A program made the translations under genes and the position numbers. DNA of 64,000 nucleotides from CAWIHS01 sp963836005. GTDB lineage: Bacteria; Pseudomonadota; Gammaproteobacteria; GRL18. Under the pieces are notes generated by a model, which had not been told where the DNA came from, did not search any database, and was given only the letters and a program-made list of their open reading frames with translations. The stretch is taken from positions 372,001 through 436,000 of the forward strand of contig CAWIHS010000005.1 in assembly GCA_963836005.1 (NCBI GenBank). The letters are read 5' to 3'. This document shows positions 1 to 8,553 of the stretch, piece after piece; position 1 is the stretch's first letter, and each line of letters begins with the position of its first letter.

Positions 1-94
1 TCCTCGATTTACAGGAACCCGTCAAATACGCAAGTATATTTTGAGCGGTTGAAAAATTACAGATAATAGTCAATGATTAGATCAACGATAGAAA

Positions 95-889
95 ATGGTG
101 TGGTGTGAAATGCAAACATTCTTAGCTACAATAAACAGACAGACAACTAAAAGCCTGCTTTATCTGCTGTTCTCCAGTCTGCTGTTAAGCGCTTTTTCCA
201 GCCTGGTATCGGCCGCTTCAGAGGAGGAGATTTATATGCAACAACGTCAGCATATGGTTCAGCTGATTGAGGATGATGTTAAACGTACCAGTGTCTATCT
301 TGATAAAGAATCACTGGATCCAAAAGTCATGCAGGCCATCAATAAAGTTCCCCGGCACAAGTTTGTGCCTGAACATCGTCGCGAAGACGCTTACGAGAAC
401 AATCCCCTGCCTATTGGGCATGGCCAGACCATTTCCCAACCTTATATCGTAGCTATTATGACAGACCTGTTAAAACTGTCTGCCACAGATAAGGTACTGG
501 AGATTGGCACCGGCTCAGGTTATCAGGCTGCCATTCTGGCTGAACTGGTCAAGGAAGTCTACAGCATTGAAATCGTTGAACCGCTTGGTCTGAAAGCGGC
601 CCAATTATTCAAACAACTGGGCTATAGCAATATCAACGCCAAAGTGGGTGACGGCTATTATGGCTGGGAAGAACATGCCCCCTTTGATGCCATCATTGTA
701 ACCGCGGCAGCCAGTCACATTCCTCATCCGCTGATCCAGCAACTCAAACCGGGCGGTCATATGATGATCCCTGTCGGCAGCAACTTTCTGACCCAGCAGC
801 TGTTACTCATTCACAAGGCAGCAGACGGCCATATCACCACCAGACAAATACTGCCGGTTCGTTTCGTACCTCTGACGGGTGAGCACTAA
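95..889 (+). CDS. pcm: protein-L-isoaspartate O-methyltransferase, exported
   Basis: SAM-dependent methyltransferase of the PCMT family, which methylates isoaspartyl residues in damaged proteins so they can be repaired. The SAM-binding motif LEIGTGSGYQAA lies near residues 134-145, preceded by the family segment GHGQTISQPYIVA. Later motifs are FDAIIVTAAA and the GG turn in LKPGGHMMIPVG. Residues 18-41 form a hydrophobic signal-like segment ending in SLVSAA, so this copy probably works in the periplasm, unlike cytosolic E. coli Pcm. The start is uncertain: ATG at 95 or at 110, which gives a tidier signal peptide; neither has a strong ribosome-binding site. A spermidine-synthase-like gene follows 31 bp downstream on the same strand. 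Confidence 0.93.
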   Translation: MVWCEMQTFLATINRQTTKSLLYLLFSSLLLSAFSSLVSAASEEEIYMQQRQHMVQLIEDDVKRTSVYLDKESLDPKVMQAINKVPRHKFVPEHRREDAYENNPLPIGHGQTISQPYIVAIMTDLLKLSATDKVLEIGTGSGYQAAILAELVKEVYSIEIVEPLGLKAAQLFKQLGYSNINAKVGDGYYGWEEHAPFDAIIVTAAASHIPHPLIQQLKPGGHMMIPVGSNFLTQQLLLIHKAADGHITTRQILPVRFVPLTGEH

Positions 890-920
890 GCGCAAACCCG
901 GCTGCCGATGAAGGCTTAAT

Positions 921-3380
921 ATGTCTCAGCGTATCCCCCTGTATTCCATCAGCCTGCTTTCTGCAACAGCACTGGGTTATGAAGTCTTATTGATGAGACT
1001 TTTCTCTATCATTCAGTGGCATCATTTTGCTTATATGATCATCTCACTGGCGTTGCTCGGCTATGGGATCAGCGGCACACTGATCGCGCTCATTCAAAAA
1101 CCACTGCTAAAACACTTTTCATTGGCTTATCCCGCTCTGCTGATTCTGTTCAGTCTGTCTAGTATGGGTTGTTATTTACTGGTGCAGCAGATCCCGTTTA
1201 ATGCTGAAGAAATCTTCTGGGATCAGCACCAGTTGATTTATCTGGCAGGGATCTTTCTGTTACTCAGCATTCCGTTTATTTTTGCCGCCAGTGCCATTTG
1301 TCTGGCATTTGCACGCTATCCTGAATTTATTTCACGCATATACGGTATGGATCTGCTGGGTGCCGGATTCGGCAGCTTCGCCATCGTCTTGTTATTGTTT
1401 CTTGTGTTGCCTATAACGGCACTCATGTTGATTGCTTTATCGGGTTTGTTGAGCGCATTTATAGCTGCACGGGAATTAGAGCTGAACCAGCGCTGGCTGG
1501 CGCCCTTTCTCATTAGCCTTGGCAGCGCGCTCATCCTTACCGGACTGAACAGCTCGATCAACATATCTCCCTATAAAGAATTAAGTCAGATTTTACGTAT
1601 CAACGGCACCCAAATTATCACCCAGAATTCCAGTCCCATGGGTTTACTCAGCGTGGTTGAAAGTTCTCAGGTACCGCTGCGCCATGCACCGGGATTAAGC
1701 CTGAATAATGTCCAGGAGCCACCGCAACAATTAGGTTTGTTTATCGATGCAGCGGGTATGACAGCAATTACCCGCTATCCAGAACAGCTGAATGATCTGG
1801 CATATCTTGATCAGCTGAGCTCTGCCCTGCCTTATCATTTGCACAACATTGAACGTTTATTGATTGTCGGTGCAGGAGGCGGTGCAGATATTTTACAGGC
1901 ACTATACCATCAGGTAGAACATATTGATGCCGTAGAGATCAATCCACAGGTTGTCGATCTGCTTGAGAATGAGTTTGCAGATTACAGCGGTAATCTTTAT
2001 CAACGACAGAATATCAGTGTCCATATTGATGATGTACGGGGATTTTTATCCACTGGCAAAAAGCAGTCATTTGATTTAATTCAGCTATCCTTGATGGATT
2101 CATTTACTGCCTCTGCAAGCGGTCTCTATGCATTACAGGAAAGTTATCTCTATACCCGCGAAGCATTACAAACCTATATTGAACATCTGACTGCAGAGGG
2201 TTATCTGGCCATAAGCCGCTGGGTAAAGATGCCGCCGAGAGATGCATTAAAGATGTTTGCCACCGCTATTGCAGCGCTTGAGCATATGGGCAAAAAAGAC
2301 GTCAGCCGACACCTGCTGCTCATCAGGAGCTGGCAAATCAGTACGCTGCTCATCAAAAACAGTGCCTTTACAGACAATGAAATTGCCAGCATGAAATCAT
2401 TTTGCCAACAACGTTCCTTTGATATGGCCTGGTATCCCGGTATTAGTGAAGCCGAAGTAAACCAATTTAATATTTTTGATCAGGCTTATTTTTATACCGG
2501 AGCCAGCTCTTTACTGGGCAAAAATCCCCAACAGTTTATAAATGATTATAAATACTATCTTTATCCTGCTGCAGATGACCGGCCTTTTTTTCATCACTTT
2601 TTTAAATGGTCCGTACTGCCTGAGATATTGAGTCTACGGGGTCAGGGTGGCGTTTTACTCATGGAAATGGGTTACCTGATCCTCATAGCAACACTGTTAC
2701 TGGCCATTGTTGCCGGTATAGTACTGATTTTATTGCCGCTGCTGGCCTACCAGAAACCCAGAAGCACTCATTCTGCAAACAGGCATTTATCGATTAGTCG
2801 CACCAGCCTGGTGGTGTATTTTTTTATGCTTGGGCTGGCATTTCTGTTTATAGAAATTGCCTTTATGCAGAAATTTATTCTTTTTTTACACCATCCTGTT
2901 TATTCTATTACCGTTGTTCTGACTGCTTTTTTGATCAGTGCCGGAATAGGCAGTGTCTGGTCCAGACATCTGGCAGAAAAATATTCCAGCCAACAGGTTG
3001 TAAAATGGGCCATTTATGCCATTATCTTTTTCAGCCTGCTGTATATCATAATATTAAATCCATTGTTTTCCTGGCTGATAGCACTGCCCACGTTCATTAA
3101 AACAGCTTTAAGCCTGATTTTAATTGCCCCGCTGGCGATCTGCATGGGCATGCCCTTTCCTCTGGCATTAGCAACACTGGGTGATAACAGGGATGTTCAG
3201 GCACGAATGTATATTCCATGGGCATGGGGTGTGAATGGCTGTGCTTCTGTTATCAGTGCAGTTTTGGCCACTATACTGGCGATCCATTTTGGTTTTACTC
3301 TGGTGATTATAATTGCCAGCAGTTTGTATTACGGGTGTCTGTTGTTGTTTGCCCGGATCAATGTCAATACATCAGTGTAG
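921..3380 (+). CDS. membrane-embedded spermidine-synthase-like protein
   Basis: An 819-residue protein with three parts: about six to seven N-terminal membrane helices (residues 1-205), a central soluble methyltransferase-fold domain resembling spermidine synthase (about 270-560), and further helices to the C-terminus (about 590-815). The nucleotide-binding motif LIVGAGGGADILQAL is followed by the acidic IDAVEINPQ strand. The family is widespread, but its substrate is not established, and making spermidine should not be assumed. GAAGG seven bases before the ATG supports the start. It follows the exported PCMT gene closely and precedes a HIT-like gene, so the three may be cotranscribed. Confidence 0.85.
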   Translation: MSQRIPLYSISLLSATALGYEVLLMRLFSIIQWHHFAYMIISLALLGYGISGTLIALIQKPLLKHFSLAYPALLILFSLSSMGCYLLVQQIPFNAEEIFWDQHQLIYLAGIFLLLSIPFIFAASAICLAFARYPEFISRIYGMDLLGAGFGSFAIVLLLFLVLPITALMLIALSGLLSAFIAARELELNQRWLAPFLISLGSALILTGLNSSINISPYKELSQILRINGTQIITQNSSPMGLLSVVESSQVPLRHAPGLSLNNVQEPPQQLGLFIDAAGMTAITRYPEQLNDLAYLDQLSSALPYHLHNIERLLIVGAGGGADILQALYHQVEHIDAVEINPQVVDLLENEFADYSGNLYQRQNISVHIDDVRGFLSTGKKQSFDLIQLSLMDSFTASASGLYALQESYLYTREALQTYIEHLTAEGYLAISRWVKMPPRDALKMFATAIAALEHMGKKDVSRHLLLIRSWQISTLLIKNSAFTDNEIASMKSFCQQRSFDMAWYPGISEAEVNQFNIFDQAYFYTGASSLLGKNPQQFINDYKYYLYPAADDRPFFHHFFKWSVLPEILSLRGQGGVLLMEMGYLILIATLLLAIVAGIVLILLPLLAYQKPRSTHSANRHLSISRTSLVVYFFMLGLAFLFIEIAFMQKFILFLHHPVYSITVVLTAFLISAGIGSVWSRHLAEKYSSQQVVKWAIYAIIFFSLLYIIILNPLFSWLIALPTFIKTALSLILIAPLAICMGMPFPLALATLGDNRDVQARMYIPWAWGVNGCASVISAVLATILAIHFGFTLVIIIASSLYYGCLLLFARINVNTSV

Positions 3381-3422
3381 CTCAAAGTCATTTTCATAAC
3401 GTCATAGGTAGCAGGGTAACAT

Positions 3423-3866
3423 ATGCATTTTGCCGGATTACTGGGTTGTTTTTTTCTCGGCTTATTAACAGGCGGGTGGCTGTTCACCGATTCAAGGCCC
3501 CGTCCGCTGATTAAACTGTCCAAACGAGGCTATACTTCTTCAAGAGATGAGTTATTAGGAATTCTGGCTTCGATAGGTGTGCAAAAACTGTCTAAATTGA
3601 TCCCTGGAATTATTCTGGAAACCGATAAAACCATCGTGTTTAAACATCCCCGGCCGAAATACAGAATCCATTACATATTTGTACCGAAAAAAGATATCCG
3701 AGATATCGGCGATCTGTCCCAGGACGATGAGAAATATGTTATTGATATACTTGCAGCTATTGATACCCTGGTTAATCAGCAGCAATTACATGACTACAAA
3801 CTCTGGACCAATGGCCCGGGGAAACAGGACGTCACATATCTTCATTTTCATTTAGGCGCAAAATAA
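3423..3866 (+). CDS. membrane-anchored HIT-like protein
   Basis: A 147-residue protein with an N-terminal hydrophobic segment (about residues 1-21) that acts as a signal or anchor, then a HIT-superfamily fold. The C-terminal motif TYLHFHLGAK aligns with the histidine triad H-x-H-x-H, with Tyr in place of the first His; the middle His, the usual nucleophile, is kept. HIT enzymes hydrolyse nucleoside phosphoramidates or dinucleotides; the substrate here is unknown. AGGG sits six bases before the ATG. The gene lies 42 bp after the spermidine-synthase-like gene on the same strand, and a hairpin-rich repeat region follows. Confidence 0.7.
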   Translation: MHFAGLLGCFFLGLLTGGWLFTDSRPRPLIKLSKRGYTSSRDELLGILASIGVQKLSKLIPGIILETDKTIVFKHPRPKYRIHYIFVPKKDIRDIGDLSQDDEKYVIDILAAIDTLVNQQQLHDYKLWTNGPGKQDVTYLHFHLGAK

Positions 3867-3965
3867 CGGTACTTCAACTTATTGCATACCTGATATTTTA
3901 AAGCCCTGCTCCGTCCCCCCTGGGAGGGAAGGAACATACTGCTCAAATATTTTAGCTATCTCAAT

Positions 3966-4290
3966 TAAATAGTGTCCATCCGTTTTTAGATGGACACCTG
4001 TAGCACAGGGATGTGCTGCCATTTTTAATGGCAATTTCTCAATAAGTCCGAGCAAAATCCCCTCCCTCTATCAGGGGGAGGGTTAGGGTGGGGGTTAAGT
4101 TCTTGATTAAACACATTACCCCCATCCTGGCCTTCCCCCTTAAAAGGGGAAGGAACTTGAACTGCACGGACTTATTGAGAAGTTACTTTTAATGATGATA
4201 AGTCATTGAAAATGCAGTAAAATAAAAATCACATTTTTTCTTTTGCGTTCCATAATATAGCCAGGATGGCTATGTATGGATGGAAACTAA
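3966..4290. repeat. composite hairpin element interrupted by a MITE (copy 1)
   Basis: The left part (3972-4033) is three perfect hairpins in a row: arms GTGTCCATC/GATGGACAC, AGCACA/TGTGCT with loop GGGA, and TGCCATT/AATGGCA. The right part (about 4190-4290) ends in a hairpin ATAGCC/GGCTAT with loop AGGAT (4257-4273). A MITE separates the halves. The same outer unit, also split by a MITE, recurs at 61832-62125. Function unknown. Confidence 0.65.
4033..4185. repeat. MITE family A, copy 1
   Basis: A palindromic element of about 153 bp. Terminal inverted repeats read TTCTCAATAAGTCC on the left and the complement on the right, ending in TTA. The inside has two C/G-rich arms and one strand carries four G-runs (5, 3, 3 and 5 G) separated by A, TTA and T, a G-quadruplex motif. 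Nearly identical to the copies at 8306, 34735 and 37624. Confidence 0.85.
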
Positions 4291-4297
4291 ATAGCTG

Positions 4298-4426
4298 TTC
4301 GGAAATAGTGGCCATAGTATTGAGGCATCGCAGCAGACCCTGTAATACCTCATTTCACTCATATTAGCATCAAATCCCGAAATGATACATCACAGGGTCT
4401 GGTGCTCAATGGACACCTTTTAAGAA
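4298..4426. repeat. MITE-like family B, degenerate copy
   Basis: About 129 bp that matches, in reverse orientation, the better-preserved element at 10982-11123. Shared blocks include AGCTGTTCGGAAA at the left end, GCATCGCAG, ATATTAGCATCA and TCTGGTGCT, and the right end keeps TGGACACC. The terminal inverted repeats are eroded. No coding capacity. Confidence 0.6.
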
Positions 4427-4575
4427 CATTTATTTAGAGTAAAGCAGCTGGAGAATTTTTTAACGTGCAATGTACACATTTTTTGAAGAACCTTAATAAC
4501 TGATATATATTCGAAATTTTGCTTCTCAATCTAAACCAGCAAGGAGCAGAAGGATTCATCAAGCAGGTGATAACC

Positions 4576-4842
4576 ATGACATGTAAAAAGTGTTTAGTTT
4601 CCGGCCGGGTGCAGGGTGTTTTCTATCGTGAAACCACGCGCAGGCAGGCTGAAGCCGCAGGGCTTTCAGGACATGCTGTTAATTTATCCGACGGCCGGGT
4701 GGAGGTGCTGCTCTGCGGTCGCGAGCAGCAGGTCGAACGGGTGAGTCAATGGCTGTGGCAAGGCTCTACTTTTTGCAGTGTCACGGATGTGCAATGCACG
4801 GACGCAGAATCTCAGACAGCTGTCGGATTTATCACTGCCTGA
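4576..4842 (+). CDS. acyP: acylphosphatase
   Basis: An 88-residue acylphosphatase, which hydrolyses carboxyl-phosphate bonds of acyl phosphates. The signature SGRVQGVFYRE carries the catalytic phosphate-binding Arg, and the second motif GHAVNLSDGRVEV carries the catalytic Asn. The ATG at 4576 is chosen because AGGTGA lies upstream of it and the length then matches the family; a frame extended to a TTG at 4519 would add 19 unconserved residues. It ends nine bases before the DNA glycosylase start, so the two are probably cotranscribed. Confidence 0.92.
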   Translation: MTCKKCLVSGRVQGVFYRETTRRQAEAAGLSGHAVNLSDGRVEVLLCGREQQVERVSQWLWQGSTFCSVTDVQCTDAESQTAVGFITA

Positions 4843-4851
4843 ACCCATACT

Positions 4852-5505
4852 ATGAGCATATTAGAAGCATCATTTTTTGATCAGGATAGCTGTGAAGTGG
4901 CCAGGCTATTATTGGGCAAGGTGATCCGCAGAAAATATAAGCAGCGCTGGCTGGGGGCCAGAATTATCGAAACTGAAGCCTATTACCTTGAGGATAAAGG
5001 CAGCCACGCTTCACTCGGTTTTACGCAAAAACGTAAAGCGCTATTCATGCCTCCCGGCACTATTTATATGTATTATGCACGAGGACATGATTCACTCAAC
5101 GTTAGTACCCGTGGTAAAGGCAATGCGGTACTGCTGAAATCTGCCTACCCGTTTGAAGACAGCATGACCGCAGCAGATGCTATTGCCACCATGCAGGCGC
5201 TTAACCCCCTGCCTTCGGGAAAGATCCGCGCGGTTGAAAAATTATGCAGTGGGCAAACCTTATTATGTCGAGCATTGAACCTGAAAGTCACCGAGTGGGA
5301 TCAAAAAAACTTTGACCCGCAGCAGTTTTATTTTGATGATCTACAAATCATCCCCACAAATATCATTCAGACCACCCGTCTGGGAATATCCAGAGGCAGG
5401 GATGAAACCCTCCCCTATCGCTTTATTGATGCCGGTTTTTCCCGCTATTGCACTAAAAATCCGCTGAGCAAAAGCTCTGCTAGAGCAAACCCATATGCTG
5501 AATAA
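4852..5505 (+). CDS. DNA-3-methyladenine glycosylase (AAG/MPG family)
   Basis: A 217-residue base-excision repair enzyme that removes alkylated purines such as 3-methyladenine. The motif ETEAYY (residues 40-45) carries the catalytic Glu. The core FMPPGTIYMYYARGHDSLNV and AVLLKSAYP match the AAG family, and the length is normal. The product is cytosolic, with no signal peptide. It starts nine bases after the acylphosphatase stop and has no clear ribosome-binding site of its own, so translation is probably coupled. It is convergent with the IIA/CBS gene, the stops being only 15 bases apart. Confidence 0.92.
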   Translation: MSILEASFFDQDSCEVARLLLGKVIRRKYKQRWLGARIIETEAYYLEDKGSHASLGFTQKRKALFMPPGTIYMYYARGHDSLNVSTRGKGNAVLLKSAYPFEDSMTAADAIATMQALNPLPSGKIRAVEKLCSGQTLLCRALNLKVTEWDQKNFDPQQFYFDDLQIIPTNIIQTTRLGISRGRDETLPYRFIDAGFSRYCTKNPLSKSSARANPYAE

Positions 5506-5520
5506 AGGCCGGATGATGAC

Positions 5521-6489
5521 TCAGGATCTTAGTACCTTGCGAATAAGATCCTCGATAGAGATAATACCCAGTAATTTTTTATTACGCACTACAAATACCT
5601 GTCGAACATCACTGCGCATCATGACCTTGGCGACCTGAACCGCGGGTGTTGATTCCTCTACGGTTGCATAATGATCAGCAAATTTCATAATTTCCATGAC
5701 CGGCATATCTCTCTCATGCCGCAGAATCTGTGCAAAAGGCTCAAAGTTTAATATGGGAGAAAGATCTTCCATCCAGGTAATATATTCTGGTAAACATAGG
5801 CGTATCAATTCATCCTCACTGACAATACCGACCAAATCACCATCGCTATCTAACACTGGAAACTCACCGATACTCTCTCTGCAAAACAGATCGATAGCCA
5901 TACAGAGGCTGTCTGAAATATGCAGTGTAGAGAAATCATCGCGCATAATATGACGCGCTTCCAGATATTCCGGGAGAGATTCACCCGTCTTCTCAAACGT
6001 GTTCCAGATCTCCTCAGGGTCTTCCAGACTCAATATCTGTTCAACAAAGCCTTCCTGCCTGCAGATTGCCCTCAGGCTAGCGACAGCCAGAAGATAACCC
6101 ACCGTATCGTCGGCTGGCGCCATCATCAGCACCGCAATATTGACTTTCCCGAAGTTTGCTGGAAGGCATTCATATCCATGTTGTTCAGAAGAGCAGACCA
6201 GACCTTTGCGACTGGTCGCCAGTGCAATGCGAAGCTGCTGCAAACCTTCAACTCTTACATGGATAACAGCCACTCCGGATTGTACCAACTTTATCCCACA
6301 GCCCTCACGGCTAAGCACCAGCTGGAAGGCAGCTTCGATATCAACAGACTGCTCCAGATGCCCAATCCTGGCAGCCAGCTGGTGAATAGCATGATCCAGC
6401 CTGTCGCCCTCAGGATCAGCATCCCCCAGACCGCAGAGGATTTGCTCAGGAGCAAATAGGGCAGAAAATTTGATGATTCTATCGGTCAA
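5521..6489 (-). CDS. PTS IIA-like and CBS-domain regulatory protein
   Basis: A 322-residue protein. Residues about 1-155 resemble a PTS EIIA type-2 domain, with a phospho-acceptor-like His77 in GVAVIHVRVEGL. Residues about 180-320 form a CBS pair, with the repeats FPVLDSDGDLVGIVSEDEL and VFVVRNKKLLGIISIEDLI, expected to bind adenosyl nucleotides. The start is TTG at 6489, supported by AGGAG six bases before it. The carrier gene ends 39 bases upstream on the same strand, so this protein probably controls that carrier according to energy or phosphorylation state. No other PTS component is in the window. Confidence 0.8.
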   Translation of the reverse strand: MTDRIIKFSALFAPEQILCGLGDADPEGDRLDHAIHQLAARIGHLEQSVDIEAAFQLVLSREGCGIKLVQSGVAVIHVRVEGLQQLRIALATSRKGLVCSSEQHGYECLPANFGKVNIAVLMMAPADDTVGYLLAVASLRAICRQEGFVEQILSLEDPEEIWNTFEKTGESLPEYLEARHIMRDDFSTLHISDSLCMAIDLFCRESIGEFPVLDSDGDLVGIVSEDELIRLCLPEYITWMEDLSPILNFEPFAQILRHERDMPVMEIMKFADHYATVEESTPAVQVAKVMMRSDVRQVFVVRNKKLLGIISIEDLIRKVLRS

Positions 6490-6528
6490 AACACACTCCT
6501 GGCCGGGAATCTGAGTCTGGATACATCA

Positions 6529-7959
6529 TCAGCCTCCAGCAAGCATCAGCGGGCCGGTAAACTGAAGCGCCAGCCAGGCAGTAAACCCGGCCACAAAGCC
6601 GGCACCCAATCCCACCCGAAACCATTCTATAAAAGTTATGCGCGTGCGGTAACGTTTCTCAAGCATTCCTAAGGCAACAATATTGGCCGTGCTGCCGATC
6701 ATGGTGATATTGCCGCCAAAGCAGGCGCCAAACAGCAGTGCCCACCACAATGGGTGTACCATTCCCGGTTCACCTACCAGCTGCTGCACTACGGGAATGA
6801 AGGCCGCGACAAAAATCACATTGTCTATAAATGCTGAGCCAATGGCAGAAATGCCCATAATCGCAGGCACCAGTATATCGGGTTGATCACCCAGCATATT
6901 GCTCAAGGAGAAAGCAATTTCGTTCGTAACTTCGGTGTACTGCAATGTACCGGCCACCCCAAACAACATCAGGAAAAAGATCAATGTCCACCATTCGACA
7001 TCATGTTCAATATAATGGCGCGCACGTTCCCGACGCCAGATCATTACAATACCTGCAGCGACCAGCGGCGCCATATAGAGAATGGTATTGGTTTCCAGAT
7101 TAAACAGCAGCTCGATACGATGATGCAGAGCGACCAGACCAATAGTACCGCCGATCAGCAGCAACCCTTGCATATAAGGTACCGCAACCGTCGGCCCCAG
7201 CGGCAGTGCGCGGCCACGGCGCTGTTCCATGCGCTCACTGAGTTCACGGATCTCCCTGCGATACCAGATCATCAAAAACACGATGGTGCTAACAAGAGAC
7301 AATAACATCACCGGAAATGACCAGACAATGAAATCTTCAAAAGTCAGGCCTGCACGGCTGCCGATTAAAATCCCCACCGGATTACCCAGCATGGTCCCGG
7401 AGCTGCCGACATTGGTGGCCATGACACTGATAATAAGGAAAGGAACGGGTCTGACTTTGAGTACATCACAGACCTGAAACACCACCGCCGCCATAAACAG
7501 AATGCTGGTGACCTCATCCACAGCAGCGGCACTCAAGGCCGATGCCACAGCTGTAATCAGCACAAAACGCGGCCCAGTCATGCCTTTTACTTTGAGTATG
7601 CCCTGAATGATCCAGGTGAAAAACCCCAGATCTCGCAGGCCGCCAACGACTACCATCATCCCAACCAGGAAAAGTATAACCTCCAGAGAACAATGTTGTT
7701 TGAAACATTCCATCTCCATGGCCCCGGTTAACATCAGCACCGGCAGGCCGATAAAGGCAATAGCCAGCCGGAAATCCCAGAAAAACAGGGTAGAGAGGAT
7801 GATGATGAGGAAAACAGTGACTGAAATGGTCTGCTGCTGGTTTAGACCCCATACGAAATGGGTCAGCAAACCGACAATGGTGCTGATGATGGCAAGCAGA
7901 ATAAAGCGACCTAGCAGGACACGTCCAGACATCACTGCATGGCCGCTGTAAGTGCTCAT
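6529..7959 (-). CDS. ArsB/NhaD-type (SLC13-like) ion carrier
   Basis: A 476-residue inner-membrane carrier of the ion-transporter superfamily with about eleven to twelve hydrophobic helices. The two inverted halves each carry a hairpin-type motif: TNVGSSGTMLGNPVGILIG in the first and GGNITMIGSTANIVALG in the second. The superfamily includes ArsB, NhaD and dicarboxylate carriers, so the substrate is not fixed; Na+/H+ exchange is plausible given two other antiporters nearby. GGAG lies upstream of the ATG. It is first in a two-gene operon with the IIA/CBS protein. Confidence 0.8.
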   Translation of the reverse strand: MSTYSGHAVMSGRVLLGRFILLAIISTIVGLLTHFVWGLNQQQTISVTVFLIIILSTLFFWDFRLAIAFIGLPVLMLTGAMEMECFKQHCSLEVILFLVGMMVVVGGLRDLGFFTWIIQGILKVKGMTGPRFVLITAVASALSAAAVDEVTSILFMAAVVFQVCDVLKVRPVPFLIISVMATNVGSSGTMLGNPVGILIGSRAGLTFEDFIVWSFPVMLLSLVSTIVFLMIWYRREIRELSERMEQRRGRALPLGPTVAVPYMQGLLLIGGTIGLVALHHRIELLFNLETNTILYMAPLVAAGIVMIWRRERARHYIEHDVEWWTLIFFLMLFGVAGTLQYTEVTNEIAFSLSNMLGDQPDILVPAIMGISAIGSAFIDNVIFVAAFIPVVQQLVGEPGMVHPLWWALLFGACFGGNITMIGSTANIVALGMLEKRYRTRITFIEWFRVGLGAGFVAGFTAWLALQFTGPLMLAGG

Positions 7960-8305
7960 AGTACAATACTCCAGCAGACGTTTAGACTATAGACTACTCT
8001 GGTATCCAGTATTATCACTCGCATCTATCCTCTGAATCAAGGAGTTCTAATTGGTGTAACGTACAACTGATCCCTCAAGGATATGAAATTCAATGCAACT
8101 TTTCAAGTGCAAACCTGCTCCAATATGTATGGGGATGAATTTGCATTGAGAAGATGATACAAAGTCTTTAGTCATTTTTCCATATAGCGGGCTAATTTAA
8201 GCTGTTGTCTCCAACACAGAAACAGCCTTAAAGTTAGCAAAAATTTACCGCTATTTATGCTATTATGACTATTTTTCATAACTACTCAGCGAATCTGGAA
8301 TAACG
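7960..8305. other. intergenic region between divergent genes
   Basis: About 350 A+T-rich bases between the minus-strand carrier gene and the MITE upstream of the peroxidase gene. No open frame resembling a gene was recognised. Promoters for the carrier must lie here, but no convincing -35/-10 pair was found. Confidence 0.4.
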
Positions 8306-8458
8306 TAACTTCTTAATAAGTCCGTGCAAAATCCCCTCCCTCTATCAGGGGGAGGGTTAGGGTGGGGGTTAAGTTCTTGATTAAACACATTACCCCCATC
8401 CTGGCCTTCCCCCTTAAAAGGGGAAGGAACTTGAACTGCACGGACTTATTGAGAAGTT
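8306..8458. repeat. MITE family A, copy 2
   Basis: Starts TAACTTCTTAATAAGTCC and ends with the near-perfect inverse repeat. The G-quadruplex motif (G-runs of 5, 3, 3 and 5) is at 8348-8368. Nearly identical to the copies at 4033, 34735 and 37624, which suggests recent spread. It lies about 95 bp upstream of the dihaem peroxidase start and could affect its expression. Confidence 0.88.
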
Positions 8459-8553
8459 GCGGAATAACTCAATAAATGCCTGATATCGAACACGATCTTA
8501 TAGATACGCTGAATAGTTACCTATAAACAAGCTTTAATCAACACGGCAGAATT

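Noticed and set aside
4060..4110. Telomere-like TTAGGG sequence
   Set aside because: It occurs once per MITE as part of the G-run motif and is not tandemly repeated.
4519..4575. Longer acylphosphatase starting at TTG
   Set aside because: Adds 19 residues not found in the family; the ATG at 4576 has its own ribosome-binding site.
5696..6459. Plus-strand frames opposite the IIA/CBS gene
   Set aside because: They are antisense to a well-supported gene, with no domain or start signal.
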